Assembly: GCF_029784165.1 (NCBI RefSeq)
Contig: NC_073695.1
Span: 205,935,281-205,999,280, forward strand
DNA length: 64,000 nucleotides
Source of the DNA: Wyeomyia smithii
Taxonomy: Eukaryota; Arthropoda; Insecta; Diptera; Culicidae
Direction: 5' to 3'
Of the stretch, positions 20,873 to 32,651 are shown piece by piece (within the stretch, counting starts at the first letter, position 1; every line of letters begins with the position of its first letter). The position numbers and the translations under genes were made by a program. The notes under the pieces are model-generated. The model did not search any database and was not told the origin of the DNA. It was given only the letters and a program-made list of their open reading frames with translations.

Positions 20873-21630
20873 CTGATTCCTGATCATCTGTGTTCATCAA
20901 GCTTACGCAAATTAAACGAAAACGTTATTGCAAAATTAAAAATATTGAACAGTGAAGCTCATTTTAATACGTCTTTATCAATTTGTGATTCGTGTAGTTA
21001 TTGGAATGATAGTCAAGCCACCATTCATCCCTTCGTTGTTTACTATTCAGAATCTGGAACACTTAAGAATATCAGCTTCATCATAATATCGGAAGTACTC
21101 CATCATGATACTGTTGCGGTTCAGGTGTTCATTGCCAAATTAATGAGTTTTTTGAAAACAACAATAGAGTAAAAAAAGCGATATTAATGTCTGATGGAGC
21201 TGCCTCACAATATAAAAATAGAAAAAACTTTGCAAGTCTTTCCAAGTTCGAAACAAAATATAACGTCGATGCAGAGTGGCATTTTTTTGCGACTTCTCAT
21301 GGTAAAGGCCCATGCGATGCAATTGGTGGCATATAAAAACGAATGCCAGGAAATGCAAGTTTAGCTAAAGAACATGAACATCCCATTACAAGCGCAAACG
21401 AATTGTTTAATTGTAATTAAAATTCATCGAAAATGTCATTTAATTGGGTATCATATGAAGAATAAGAACAAGGAGTAACAGAATGGAGCAATATTTTCAA
21501 AAAATCTATAATAATAGCTGCCACACAAAAGTATTTCTCTTTTGTTCCAATTTGAGAAAATACGATACAAACGAAGCTGTTTTCAAAAGATGTCGAATCA
21601 TTTACTTATGATGTATATAAAATATAAGGT
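20873..21630 (+). pseudogene. Transposase-like ORF, 3' fragment (copy 1)
   Basis: It continues the ORF begun at 4235. The plus frame gives SICDSCSYWNDSQATIHPF, FIIISEVLHHDTVAVQVF, then after a stop (21170-21172) and a frame change SDGAASQYKN, and further on HFFATSHGKGPCDAIGG and SFTYDVYKI near 21620. The SDGxxSQYKN and HGKGxCDxxGG blocks look like acidic and His/Cys motifs of a DDE-type transposase C-terminal half. I have met this block in arthropod and cnidarian transposon proteins but cannot name the superfamily with certainty. Stops and frameshifts make it dead. Confidence 0.7.
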
Positions 21631-21744
21631 GAAACTAGTTCTGTAAAGTATCTATGTCATAAAAAATATGTTACTAAGATAATTAAACTCGAAAATAAAT
21701 ATTTGATTCTTATATATATTTATATCACTTAGAACATTTAACTC

Positions 21745-22412
21745 TTTTCTTGAGAACCGTAAATAAAAAAAACGTGTATTTTCCGAAATATTAATAATTT
21801 ATTGAGCTTAAATTTAAAATAACTCGAAAACCGATGCCTTTAGAATGTTTACTACCAAGAGCTTTTTGATTCAAAATGACTTTCTTCATCTTTTAAAATC
21901 ATGAGAATACAAATGTTTTGAAAAATGTTTAAATTAGAATTTTCATAAAAAAATTAATCTACCATAAAAAAATTATTTTTCATTTCTCCATCCTGGACTT
22001 TTTTTTTAAAAGTTGCGTATTAACGTCAAGTTTCTTTAAAAAAAAAAATAAAAAAAATTCAACTCTTTTTTTTTTAAATTGAAATTTAACGTTTATTTTT
22101 AATTTTTTTTTGGTCAAAAACATTTTTTTTGTACAGTGTATATTTTTTTATGGTGCATTTTTAATTCCCTACAACTCATTCTCAGACAGTTTTTCTATAC
22201 AACCAACGGTTTCTGGGCTACAATGCTTGGAATAAAACCTATGCCAAAAGGTATACGCCCTTTTAGAATGTAACTCATGGGTGTAAAAAATCTCTCCACC
22301 TGTGAAAAATGCTCAGTTTGCTAAGCCAAATACGTGTGCAAAGTTTCATTCAAATCATAAATGGTCGATTAAATTTTCGCGTATTTCCAGGCGATTTGAA
22401 ATGATTTTGCTC
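21745..22412. repeat. Right terminal inverted arm of transposon copy 1
   Basis: The inverted partner of 3290-3935. Compared with the corresponding B-end arm of copy 2 (59003 onward), it lacks about 115 bp between the CACGTTTTT block and GGTTCTCAAG. This is consistent with internal deletion in one lineage. Confidence 0.8.
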
Positions 22413-22990
22413 TAGTGCAACTTCTTTAAAAGTAGGTCTACGGTGAATGCTGTTCTCTCTGTCACCAAGACGGCGGAGGTAGCACTCTAGCGCAAAAGAA
22501 GAGGCATTCGCTAATGCGCAATCGTCACACTAGACGTGAGAACTGCATTCAATAGCGCCAGTTGAGACTCCATAGCCTATGCGCTTCGGAGTCTTAGAGA
22601 GCCGGTTCCACTGTACAAAATTCCAAAAAAACACCTGTTAAACCAAGTACTCAACATACATAAGGTTCAAAAAAGCATCCCAATCACCGCAGGTATATCG
22701 CAAGGTTCCATCCTCCGGTATTGTGAAATGCCATGCATGACGGTGTGTTGACACGTAACCTCTCTCCGGAGGCGGTGATTGTGGGCTTTGCAAACGATAT
22801 TACCCTAGAGATCTGCGGTGAATCAATCATTGAGGTCGAGTTGAAGGCTCACTATCCACACGCGTGGTTGAGGATCTGATACACTCCAGGAAACTGGAGT
22901 TAACGTGCCATAAGACGGAGGTCACTGTAGTAAACTGCAGTGAGTGAGAAAGGCACCTGAAGAGCAGTCAATCGTTCGCGTGCTGCTAGG
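22413..22990 (+). pseudogene. R1/LOA-like LINE reverse transcriptase, palm part
   Basis: Immediately after TAGT the plus strand continues the domain interrupted at 3289. Motifs in shifting frames are a RSTVNAVLSVTKTAEVA-like block, LDVRNAF (first catalytic Asp), AGISQGSIL (the PQGSxLGP block) and VGFANDITLEICGES, where the catalytic FADD has become FAND. The loss of a catalytic Asp and several stops show decay. The segment fades out near 22990 and I cannot find its 3' end. Confidence 0.78.
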
Positions 22991-23465
22991 CATTAATCGA
23001 TGAGTGAACCATCGTAATGCCTGTGAAATCTAACTGTCCGTCTTCAGGTAGCTTACTTAGAGATAACAGTAAGCACTAAGCACAATGGCCTCTCCCTGAT
23101 GCAATGCCTAACGGTAGCTCCAAGAAGAAATAGGACTGTAGACTGGCGGGTTGTAATGAGTTGAGTTTGGCAAGCCTAATCCACTCCTTGAGTCCTCTTC
23201 TCAGGTGTTTGGTTACGATTTCCCCCACCTTGGAAAATAGATAGTCAACTTGCATCAACAAGCGCCGAATTCTTCTCGATCGGAGCGACCTCTGGAGTCC
23301 GAACTAACTACGACTTCATGTCAGAATACGCCGACGATTTTCTTGGCTATTATCGTTGTCGGCGGTTACGTGTGGGTCCAGGTACACTAACATGTCGACA
23401 ACTTCGATTTCATCACCACCAGAGTACCTCGTGGGTGGCTTTCATCAGAGTACTTACTTACTTAC
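22991..23465. other. Unassigned stretch between LINE relics
   Basis: It may contain the decayed 3' part of the R1/LOA-like LINE, but no motif is clear. Short frames on both strands are not supported. Confidence 0.35.
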
Positions 23466-25600
23466 TTTTATGGCGACAGATCATTAAGATCCTATGCCGA
23501 ATCCAGAATACGTCTTTACAAAACTCGGCCTTGGGCTGCTACTCTCCAGTCTCCCCTTACACCCGCTGCTCTGGCATCCTCGTCGACAGCACACATCCAG
23601 CGCGTGCGCGGTCTGCCTCGAAGTCGTCGGCCTCTATCCGGTTCTCTACTAAATATTATCTTTGCCGGTCGCTCATCCGCCATCTGTGCTACATGGCCAG
23701 CCCACTGTAACCTGCCGTGTTTCATCAGCTTGACAATATCAGCGTGTTTGTATACTTCGTACAGCTCGTGATTCATGCGCCTGCGCCACACCCCGTTCTC
23801 TAGTTTGCCTCCGAGTATTGATCGCAGGATTCTACGCTCGAAGACCCCAAGCGCTCGTCGATCGGCCTCCTTCCACGTCCACGATTCATGTCCGCAGAGC
23901 GCCACCGGGAGGATCAGAGTCCTATAGAGCGCAAATTTCGTACGGATCTGTAGGCTACGGGATCTAAGCTGGCTACGCAATCCGTAATAAGCCCTATTCG
24001 CCGCCGCAATCCGCCTCTTCACTTCGCGGCTTACCTCGTTGTCACATGTCACGAGAGTACCACGATATATAAATTCGTCGACCACTTCGAAAGTATCCCC
24101 ATCCATCTCCACCGCAGCACCAACACCCGTAGAACTACCACGCTCTCTGCCAGCCACCATGGACTTCGTTTTGACAGTGTTTATGGTGAGTCCAATTCTC
24201 GCAGCTTCCCTTTTGAGAGCCGTAAAGGCCTCCTTAACTGCTCTACGGTTAACACCAATTATATCAATGTCGTCCGCAAAGCCCAGAAGCATGTGAGACT
24301 TAGTGATGATGGTGCCGCTCCTCTGCACATCTGCCCTTCGTATTGCACCTTCCAAAGCTATGTTGAACAGCAAGTTCGAGAGCCCGTCACCTTGCTTCAG
24401 ACCATCTAACGTCACAAACGCGTCCGAAAATTCGCCCGCTGTCCTGACGCATGATGTGAAACCGTCGAGCGTCGCACGTATCAGTTTAATCAGTTTAGTT
24501 GGGAAACCATGTTCTAGCATTATTTGCCACAGCTCGTTGCGTTTCACTGTATCGTACGCCGCTCGAAAGTCTATAAACAGATGATGTGCCCTTCTTGTAG
24601 ATAGGGCATATGAGTCCTTCCAACCAGTCCGTAGGTAGTTGTTCCTCAGACCATCAGAGTAATTGCCCGGTAATTGCAACACTCCAGCTTGTCGCCTTTT
24701 TTTATAGATAAGGAACACGATAACTTTCATTTTCTTCTCCGGTGCTCTGTTTTCAAACAGATATTAACAATGACCCGGTTTGCTTCCAGGATATCAGTGT
24801 TTGGAAACCAGTTATCTTCTGCTTTTGCACCAAGATCAATGGCCACACCGTCCTCACTCTCTACTGCATCGCCCTTCAGACACTCATCGAAGTGCTGCTT
24901 CCACCTCTCGCTCACCTTATATTCATCCGTAAACATTATAATAAATTCAAAGAATGTGGCTTCAATGAGAACCTACGTGTTTTATTGTTTAGACAACTTC
25001 TCTTTTAGTAAATGAGAAGCTAACGAAAACCCCTCCCACTTAAACTGAGAGAGAAAACAATTGCTTATACTGCGAAAGTCTAGTTTTCCAAGCGTTTGAC
25101 AGGTAGAGGAGGAAATGTGAGTAAAAATTCAGAGAATGGATGAAGCCTGAGTACCACCCATGGCGGATCAAATGCTTCTCCTGCCATTTTTGACAGTTGT
25201 TCAACTCTTCCGTAGGTAGCACTACCTCCAGCTGCTGTGCGTAGTTTTGTGCAATACAGGCGTTCCGCAGTTGCTCAACATTTGATCGAGGAGGTTGACT
25301 TCGGTGAGTATTATACACTATCGATAGTTTTGAGTGCATGAATACAACTACAAGGCAGTGGTCCGAATATATAGTTGAACTGCGCTAGGTGCGAACGTTG
25401 ATGACGTTAGGAAAAACCTGATGAGAACGTGATTGACTTTATTCCCTGTCTGTTGGTCGAATGATCTTCAAGTGATTTTGTGGATATCTTCGCGGAAAAA
25501 AGGAATTTCGGACCATCATATTGCGAGAAGCTGCAAAGCTCACGCACCACCATCGGGGACATTATTGTTTTACCTGAACAATAATGTCCCCGATGACGAT
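23466..25600 (-). pseudogene. RTE-like LINE (endonuclease-RT), 5'-truncated
   Basis: Minus-strand motifs in order: endonuclease C-terminal traces (HK-T-RS-DQQTGNKVNHVLI, about 25500-25420; a degenerate SDH near 25365), the EN-RT linker (VEQLRNACIAQNYAQQLEVV, about 25260), RT RWKQHFDECL (about 24905), DFRAAYDTV (catalytic Asp), GLKQGDGLS, FADDIDIIG (about 24263-24289), and the C-terminal GRPRTRWMCAVDED (about 23600) before the frame ends at 23516. The RT part is one 404-codon frame, while the parts upstream are frame-broken. The 3' tail is an AAGT microsatellite (about 23452-23468), a tail type common in RTE elements. RTE is my best clade guess; another EN-RT clade is possible. Confidence 0.8.
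25551..25595. repeat. Perfect 19-bp hairpin
   Basis: CATCGGGGACATTATTGTT (25551-25569) is followed by a 7-base loop and its exact reverse complement (25577-25595). The stem has no mismatch. It lies at the upstream edge of the LINE relic and may be a remnant of inverted duplication at the insertion. Confidence 0.8.
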
Positions 25601-27600
25601 TTTCACATCAAAAGAAGCTACCCGGTTCTCGATTTATCATACCTTTTATCCAGTCTAACATAGTTTCTTCAGCGCTACGACTTCGAAGTTGCGTGGACAT
25701 AATTTCATTATCATTACCCTGTCGCATCCCGGAGAGCAGGAGAGAGGTTTCCAATTGTAGTCCTTATTCCGTTGACTAAGTCCATGCCGAATGTTCCGAT
25801 TCATATTATTTCTTACTTTATTCATAACATATTGTTTTCTGAGTAGCCTCATAGGTCTCACTTCAATATCTGTATCAATCGAGAATTGTCTTGATTTTGA
25901 ACCTCGTGCAGTGAGAAATTTATTTAACTTTATTAGAAGCCTACGCATGGATGTGCGGATCAATTGTAGCCATATTCAGTTTTCTAGGGCATTGGTGTTT
26001 AATAGCATAACTCCAGAGCTCTGGCAGCACAGTCAGTGTTCGTGCGCGTTTGAATTGTTCGCTCAACCAAATCTTATATTTGAGTGTTTTTTCACCAATC
26101 CAGACCGTTGAAACTAGAGTTTTTCTTGTGGGTTGTTACTACAAGTTGAGGGACACTCGAGCGTGAGAAAGGTCTGAACCTTTTTCAACAAAATAAGCTC
26201 AAAGTAATGTATGGATTAATTATTTATAGAATTGTATTGAATTATAGATGAGTTAATTATAGATTTTTGTTGTGATGACATACCCATTCAAAAATGCTCG
26301 ACTCTTTATGCTACCACCGCTACCACAGCTTATTGTGCTGAATGGGATATTCAAGGATAGATTCGGAAAATGCAAGTTCCTTAAACGGGATTCTGTTAAC
26401 CATGAAACTTTTTGAAGAGCTACGAGCGTTTCTAGAAAAGCACTGCAAGTTTCACTTGATTGGTGGCACTAAATAAATTACACTGTTAAACACAGGTTTT
26501 GCCATTTAGAGCTAAGCACAAACTGAAGGAAAACAAAATTCACAGTAATGGTTAAAAGGTTACAATCTTCTTGAGACAACCATTTTGAGCTTTAGGACAC
26601 AATTTTTTTCGCTTTTGTCGACCAGTTTAATCCAGTAAATCACAACAGTTTGAGTTCTTTGTAATTTTCAAGAATAAACCTGAAATCACTGACTCAAAGA
26701 TCCGGAATAATGCTATAAGGATGTTCTATTTCTTGGAATTTTGCGGGTCTTTTGAAAATATAAAAAAGTTTGAGCACTATTAATAAAAAGTACAGCACTT
26801 TAACGTTATTTACATAATGGTTGAGGAAATTACCTGCTTCTCAAATTTTGAGAGTTTAATCATTATGATGATATTTACGTTGCATGCAATTTATGTTTAA
26901 AAATTTGCTATCAAATTATTTTCGAACTCATTGAGTCAGCTGAAAAATATTGCTCCAAAATATCCATTAGATCATATGTTCCATGTGTAAAGAGAAAGTC
27001 GCTATCTTCTCTATTCATTATAGTTGTTAGCTAAATTTTCATTTTTTTTGGTGGGCACAACAAATCTGTCGTTTCCGTACAACCATTGACATTCCAGAAA
27101 CTCCAGGTCGCACATTTAAGCTGAGTGTGGGAGCGAGTGATTCAGTTATATTTTATCCTGCTCTCGTATCTATCATAAATTTCAGAATAGAACAAGTGTT
27201 GGCAGCAGATAAAGGCAAACTTTGTTGATTATAGATTTTTCAAACGTCGGGGGTGTTTTGCTTGTGAAAGGAACACTGTACAAAAATTTCAATAATTGTC
27301 AAGATCACGAGGGCGTCGTTATTTATAAAAAAAGCGTTATGCACGACCTACTTACGTACTTCGTCTTTTCGTTCAGCAAATTTTATTTGTTCGTGTGGGC
27401 TTTTGGATTCTCTCGAATGTAAATTTTATATTCTAAATAAAGACTGACTCGGTTTTGGACGTTTATTGTGTTCCTAGGACCGTAACTACATTCGTTATTT
27501 CAGTGTTTCGGTAGTTTTTCAAATTTGAATCAGATATTTTTCCTCTAAGACAACCTATAAAATATCAAATTTCTCTTACGGACCCAATCGGGTAACTGTC
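25601..27600. other. Unassigned AT-rich stretch
   Basis: I see no coherent ORF, inverted repeat or known element end over 2 kb. Some short frames exist, for example 25655-25963 minus and 25791-26111 plus, but they overlap antisense and carry no motif. Confidence 0.4.
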
Positions 27601-27912
27601 GTCAATCCGCTAAACCACATTTCCGCCCTCTTTTTACACGCAAGTCCCTGGGATTCGCTCGAGAATAGGCGCCCGGCATTTCACTTCCTCCCGAATTTTA
27701 CCGTGTCGCTGGGTATGAAAGCCTCTTCACTTTGATCATCGCTCTTGCGTGCTAGCGGCGGCGGCTGTTTTGGACCGGTAGCAGGTGAGCAAATTGAATC
27801 TTTGCAGCCTCTCTCGGTGCCATTGTTTGCCATCCATTTCGAGGCGAATATGTTTGCGTTGTGAGCCTTCTCAAATAACGTCTTTGGACAAGTGGCGGCC
27901 TTTCACAGCAGG

Positions 27913-27967
27913 ATGGCTCTGATTTGCTTGATTTGTCTATTAGGTCTAGATCAAAGGTATGAGAAAG
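27913..27967 (+). CDS. Candidate first coding exon of a small secreted protein
   Basis: ATG at 27913 opens a short hydrophobic, Cys/Leu-rich start (MALICLICLLGLDQRYEK) that could act as a signal peptide. It runs into a good splice donor (AAAG|GTGAGC) after 27967, leaving a phase-1 codon. The phase matches the acceptor at 28850 (TTTATTTCAG), after which a ~100-codon frame stays open. A short upstream ORF (ATG near 27850) and another donor (GCAG|GTGAGC near 27785) suggest a 5' UTR exon. No homology is recognised and splicing is a prediction. Confidence 0.25.
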
Positions 27968-28850
27968 GTGAGCAAAATTTAGTGCATTTCGTAGTAGATA
28001 TGTGCTTGGATAATTTCTATTTGAACAGTGGTAAAAGAGAATTCCAGATCACATAAATAACGACCTCAACTCTCAATGTTGTTATAATTTCATGAAGCAT
28101 TAAAAGTAACCGAAAACCTAATGCTTCAAATAACATTTTAATTCTCTCGTTCAGTATTTTAATTTATTCACTCAACCATATTGTTTTTTGGTTCAAACAA
28201 ACTTTTCGTACATATGCGTACAATTTTCCGCTTCGAACTATATTATTTCTGAAAAACATCCACATCGGTGACATCATCATGTGATGTGAGCTCGATCCCC
28301 AATGCAAAAAGGGACGACAGTGAATCGTCACAAACTAAAACCAACCGATAGAGTTTCAGTACTGGATGCGCTCCGGATCCAAAAATTATATGATCCATGA
28401 CACCCTAAAGACTGTACGTTGTTCGCCCGAGAGCAGGATAAACTTTTGCTTTGTTGCAAATAAAACCATTTAATGAGCGTTTGTTCAAACTCCGGTGGAC
28501 AATTTGAGGGATGAAACTGAGGATAGTTAAAGTAAATTATGTGAAACAGCACCATATAGAGGTTTATAAAGACGAAGTTTGAATGTTAGTTTGGGAATTT
28601 CGACTCATCAACATAAACCGTTTATTTCTCTACTCATCAGACCGTAGCAATAACTGAGAGAGAGAGAGCTATGAATTATGCTTAACGGAGGAGCACATTT
28701 TGCATTTTAATGTTCACCTGACGGGCAGCCTTCAACATATTAAATTGCCAGCATGTGGGAGTACCCCAAATGCGCCATTTCTCGAATGAGTTATGAAAAA
28801 TTATAATTAGGATTTTTTATGTTACCGCTAAGTTATAGTCTTTATTTCAG

Positions 28851-29152
28851 AAAAGCAGACAAATAAATTAAGAGTAGGGGGTAAAACAGTAGCAACACAT
28901 TATGAATGCTGGTATAAATGCCGAGGTTTTCGTGTACGTAGGAAAATGCAAACACAGAAAGATAATCCCAAGAATATGCTGAAATATTTTTGGAAAAGTT
29001 TCTCAAATGAAACATTTTTACAGGGACCTTTTTTACAGGGACCTTTTTTCGAATCAACCACCAGAATCGTCGATAATTATCGCCAAATGCTTAGAATCAA
29101 TCGGGAAACGGTTCTCAAAGCCCGAAATCGCCGAAACAAAAAACGTCAATAA
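28851..29152 (+). CDS. Candidate terminal exon, basic protein of unknown function
   Basis: After an acceptor-like TTATTTCAG (ending 28850) one frame is open for about 100 codons to TAA 29150-29152. It encodes a Lys/Arg-rich product with two cysteines (YECWYKCRGFRVRRK), an in-frame 15-bp duplication giving LQGPFLQGPF, and a very basic end (KARNRRNKKRQ). The stop codon overlaps an AATAAA poly(A) signal (29149-29154), which fits a last exon. I do not recognise the family. It could be the second exon of the model starting at 27913, an exon of another gene, or chance. Confidence 0.3.
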
Positions 29153-29159
29153 ACATTAT

Positions 29160-30722
29160 TATTGAATTATTATGAAACCCGTGATATAATTGTGAATGAT
29201 ATTTGCTGCAATTTATTCTTTTAACCATGAGGCTCTATATTTGTTTCCAGCAGGAAATGCAAGCAACATGAGCTTAATCAGTTTTGTCGATTTAAATTTC
29301 GAAACCCAATCCTACAGGCAGAAAAATAAATTCTCGCGTTTTGTTTCGGTTTCATATTTTTTATGTGCGATCTATGAATATTTGAGGATACCTACGCAAT
29401 AATTATAGTGGTTCGGATAACTTATTCACAGAATGCTGCTCTGAAACTGTAGTTTTTATTTAAAATATGTAGCCAGTTATAGCTAATATTAATTGAAGCT
29501 ACATTTTCATCAGCTATATAGCGCAAACACTGTGAGAGGTTAGTATATTTATTTTGCAGAGGTAAATAAAAAATATCTGGATTGAGATTCGAATGAAATA
29601 GTTCATGGCTTAAAATCTAATTCACTATCAAGCGCAGTAGAATCAGGTAGCTCGGCTCTGTTAGTTTGTGACAAAATCAATTTGGCCGTGTTGCGTTCGT
29701 CCGAATTAACTGCTGATGAAATTTCATTATCTCCGGCCAGTTGTGAGAATAGCTTACCAATGAACGAATACAATCATACCTGTGCAAATATACCGTGTGC
29801 AATGGATATTCTCTGGGGGTTGGTGCATTTTGTTCATCAAACGACAGATAAACCAGAACTGCATGGAATGGCAGTGGCAGCACGATGATGGCTTTTTGAG
29901 TGCGCGAAAGAAAATTTATATCGCGTCCTGGGGGCGGCCTGCCGTTTGTGTCAACTCGCAGTAGCGGCAGGAAGGTAGCCGGTAGCTCCCGAGCCAGTCC
30001 GAGGCTACTCGCTGAACATCCATATTCCGCTTCGAGTGTCGGAAACTTCCGGAAATGCAATTATGCAATCGTCACGTTTCGAAAGTGCGCTTGTTCGAAA
30101 AGGCAACACGACCGGTCAAGCGCTACAGCATGAATCTTTTAATTTATAATTTTAAAAGCATTTTGCAGTTTATTTTTGCATCCGAGACTGCAATCAAATA
30201 TTCATCGGCCGTCAGATCGGTTATGGATGCTGTGCTTCGGCTGACAAAAATTATTTTTGTTCAATTTATGGTCTCCAAGCATTGTTCGCAGATTTCACGA
30301 GAAACTGGGTTCGTGGATTTAAAAATGGTAACATTAAATTGTTTTATTTTATTTGGTTTTATTGCCAATTGATGAAGCTGCTGAGAGAGGATTGAATAGG
30401 CTAGATGTAGAATTAATTCGAAAAAATAAGGTAAAACGACAACTCGACGGTTCAATACTAAACTTGTTAACGATCATCTGTGTTCACCATTCAACTTTGT
30501 ATTAGCACTACAGTGACGCTTCCGAAATTTTTTGTGCGCTGCTGAATTGCACAATAATTAAGTGTCCCAAAATTAATAATAACTTCCGGAGCCGAGCACA
30601 CAATCTGCGCTATCAAAACACAGTTAACAAACTTCTTCTTTGTAGGCCGCCAGCGTTTTGCTTGGTTGAAGGAGGGGAAGGCGATAATGAAGCAAACAGC
30701 TTTTTCGGGTTTCGTAAAAACG
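29160..30722. other. Unassigned stretch with a GC-richer core (29.9-30.1 kb)
   Basis: Overlapping short frames occur on both strands around 29680-30130, where the sequence is less AT-rich than its surroundings. None has a recognisable domain. It could be single-copy host sequence, but no gene is supported. Confidence 0.35.
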
Positions 30723-32651
30723 AGTAGGGATAAACAGGGTAAGACCGCCCAGCGGGGTAAGACCGCCCACTGTAGTTTTACTACCAAGTTTTATGATAAT
30801 TGAAAAATTTCTTTAACGTGTCTTTTACAGTATAATTACATAACATTTTGCACCCCTTTCTGTTTTGATAGTGCGCGAACGGTCACAGAAATAATCAAAA
30901 ACAACCTTTTAGCTGGCAACCAGTCAATGCGCTATTGTTTTGCGGCAACGGGACTTAAGGTTTTCCTGTCTAAAAACCTATTGTTTTGTTTGTGAATATA
31001 CGTTTAATCGCTTGCCTGAACCTGTCTTTTTTCGTAAATATCGAAAGTTGTGAGTAATCATGTAATTTTGATTACTTTTTCGGTGGAATATGAAAATGTT
31101 CCACTGGGGGTAAAGCCGCCACTACAAAGGGGAACTTTACAGGATCAGTAAAGCAATTTCAAGCCACATAAGACAACGATGTTAATCGACCATTTTCAAT
31201 TTGGTTGAAGCTTTTCTAGTAATATTTTTTTAACAAGACTTATTTCTGAAAAAAGTAATCTTGTGTAAAATGGTATTAATGAACAAAAATAATTTTAGAG
31301 CCAGGACGGTTTATTCGATCGGTATGACGTCTCCGGCAGAGTTAAAAATAGTAGTTTTCTCCTTCCGAAAAAAGTATACACAGTAAAAAAATTCAAACAA
31401 ATGATAAAAAATAGAACCAAAAATCAATTTTTTTAAAAGTTTAAAAAACATGTTTTTGCCTGCAAAATCTACAAAAGGTAAGCTAATAATTGATGGTTGT
31501 TGGATCGTGGAGTAATAGAAATATTAATAGCTCACATTTTGTGAAGAAAAATTTTTTTGGGCTGTTTGTTTATTTGGTATAGAGTCGTTGGTAATTTTGT
31601 TCTTCTAAAAAAAAAAAACAAAAATTTTAAAAATTTATAAAAAAATAACAATTGTTATTTTTTTATAAATTTTAAGATTTTTATGTTTTTTTTGTTACTC
31701 TATACATAATAAGTCTTCAAAAAAATCATACAGACAGGATTAATGAGTATTTATTTTAAGCTTTAAGACAGGTATATAGCGGGGGCCTAGTGTGGTTGGT
31801 AACGTCTCCGCCAACCACGCTCGACGCCTGGGTTCGAATCCCACCGCCGACATTGGTGTCGATGGTTGTGAGGTGGCGTGATCCACTCACAACCAACCCA
31901 ACTGGTCTAGATTCAATCCTAGCCGACACCGGGAGATTTTCTGAGGCGAAAAATCTCTGGGATCACGCCTTCCATCGCATGAGGAAGTAAAGCCGTTGGC
32001 GCCGGTCCGTTAATAAACGGGTCGTGAGTTAGGATCCTGGCTGACTCCACACCCAGGCCTCCCTGGGCGTCGGTGATTGGCCACAACAGTGGCGGAACTA
32101 GACCGACGGAAAATAAGCGAGAATAAAAAAAAAAAAAGACAGGTATATTATAAATTGAATATATTGAAAAATTATGACAAATATATTTATTTTGAAAACC
32201 ACAAAAAGTTACCTAAACATTGTTTTGAAATTGGATAATCAAAAAATAAAACAAAGTTAAAACTTAGATTTTTTTTCAGATTTTTCACAGTGTATATTTT
32301 TTTAAAAAAGAAAAAAAAATACCATCTACAACTTTGCCAAAGACACTTTACCGATAAAATAAACCGTTTTGGTCCTAAAAATATTTGTTATCCTCAAAAA
32401 ATGGTGGGCGATATTACCCCGCTGGTGGGCGGGCTTACCCCGCACGAAAAAGATCTGCACATTTTCAATGACTTTTCAAAATTGAAAAAAAAAGCTGGAA
32501 AATATGCATAAGTATTTCAGTCTTTATTTTTTGAATGCAGGTATTGAATAGAAGAACCTCTTAGCGAAGAAAAAATGGAATTGCAGCCGGAACTTTTTTT
32601 TCTATAAACAAAATCGCTTAAGGTGGCGGTCTTACCCCGCTTACCCCTACT
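30723..32651. mobile_element. TIR element with GGGTAAGACCGCC ends, split by a SINE
   Basis: The left end reads AGTAGGGATAAACAGGGTAA followed by GACCGCC; the right end is the inverted form AGTAGGGGTAAGCGGGGTAA plus GACCGCC, about 26 bp with few mismatches. A further GGGGTAAGACCGCC copy follows the left end, and related GGGCGRKMTTACCCC motifs lie inside near 32400-32445. The interior contains inverted AT-rich segments related to the foldbacks at 54.6-57.6 kb and SINE B. No transposase frame is visible. The target duplication is not clear. Confidence 0.6.
31778..32135 (+). mobile_element. tRNA-derived SINE, family B
   Basis: The head has a B-box-like GGTTCGAATCCC and a tRNA-like fold region (GTTGGTAACGTCTCCGCCAA). 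The body is about 345 bp and ends in a poly(A) tract. An exact 13-bp target duplication AAGACAGGTATAT flanks it (31765-31777 and 32136-32148). It is distinct from family A in body and tail. Confidence 0.9.

Larger units (their letters stand above)
3290..22412 (+). mobile_element. TIR DNA transposon copy 1, split by a BEL/Pao element
   Basis: The ends are GAGCAAGATC at 3290 and GATTTTGCTC at 22412, followed inward by inverted arms of about 650 bp. The 4-bp target duplication TAGT lies at 3286-3289 and 22413-22416. The element's own sequence is 3290-4281 plus about 20873-22412; the rest is a nested BEL/Pao element. A second copy (59003-61271) in the opposite orientation, with the same asymmetric ends and a different 4-bp TSD (AGTT), independently confirms the boundaries. 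The interior carries fragments of a transposase-like ORF. A 4-bp TSD with GAG-starting ends would fit a Sola-type transposon, but this is unverified recall. Confidence 0.88.

Noticed and set aside
25655..25963. A 102-codon minus frame upstream of the RTE-like LINE as a gene
   Set aside because: Basic composition but no motif. It overlaps an antisense frame and may be chance or decayed LINE sequence.
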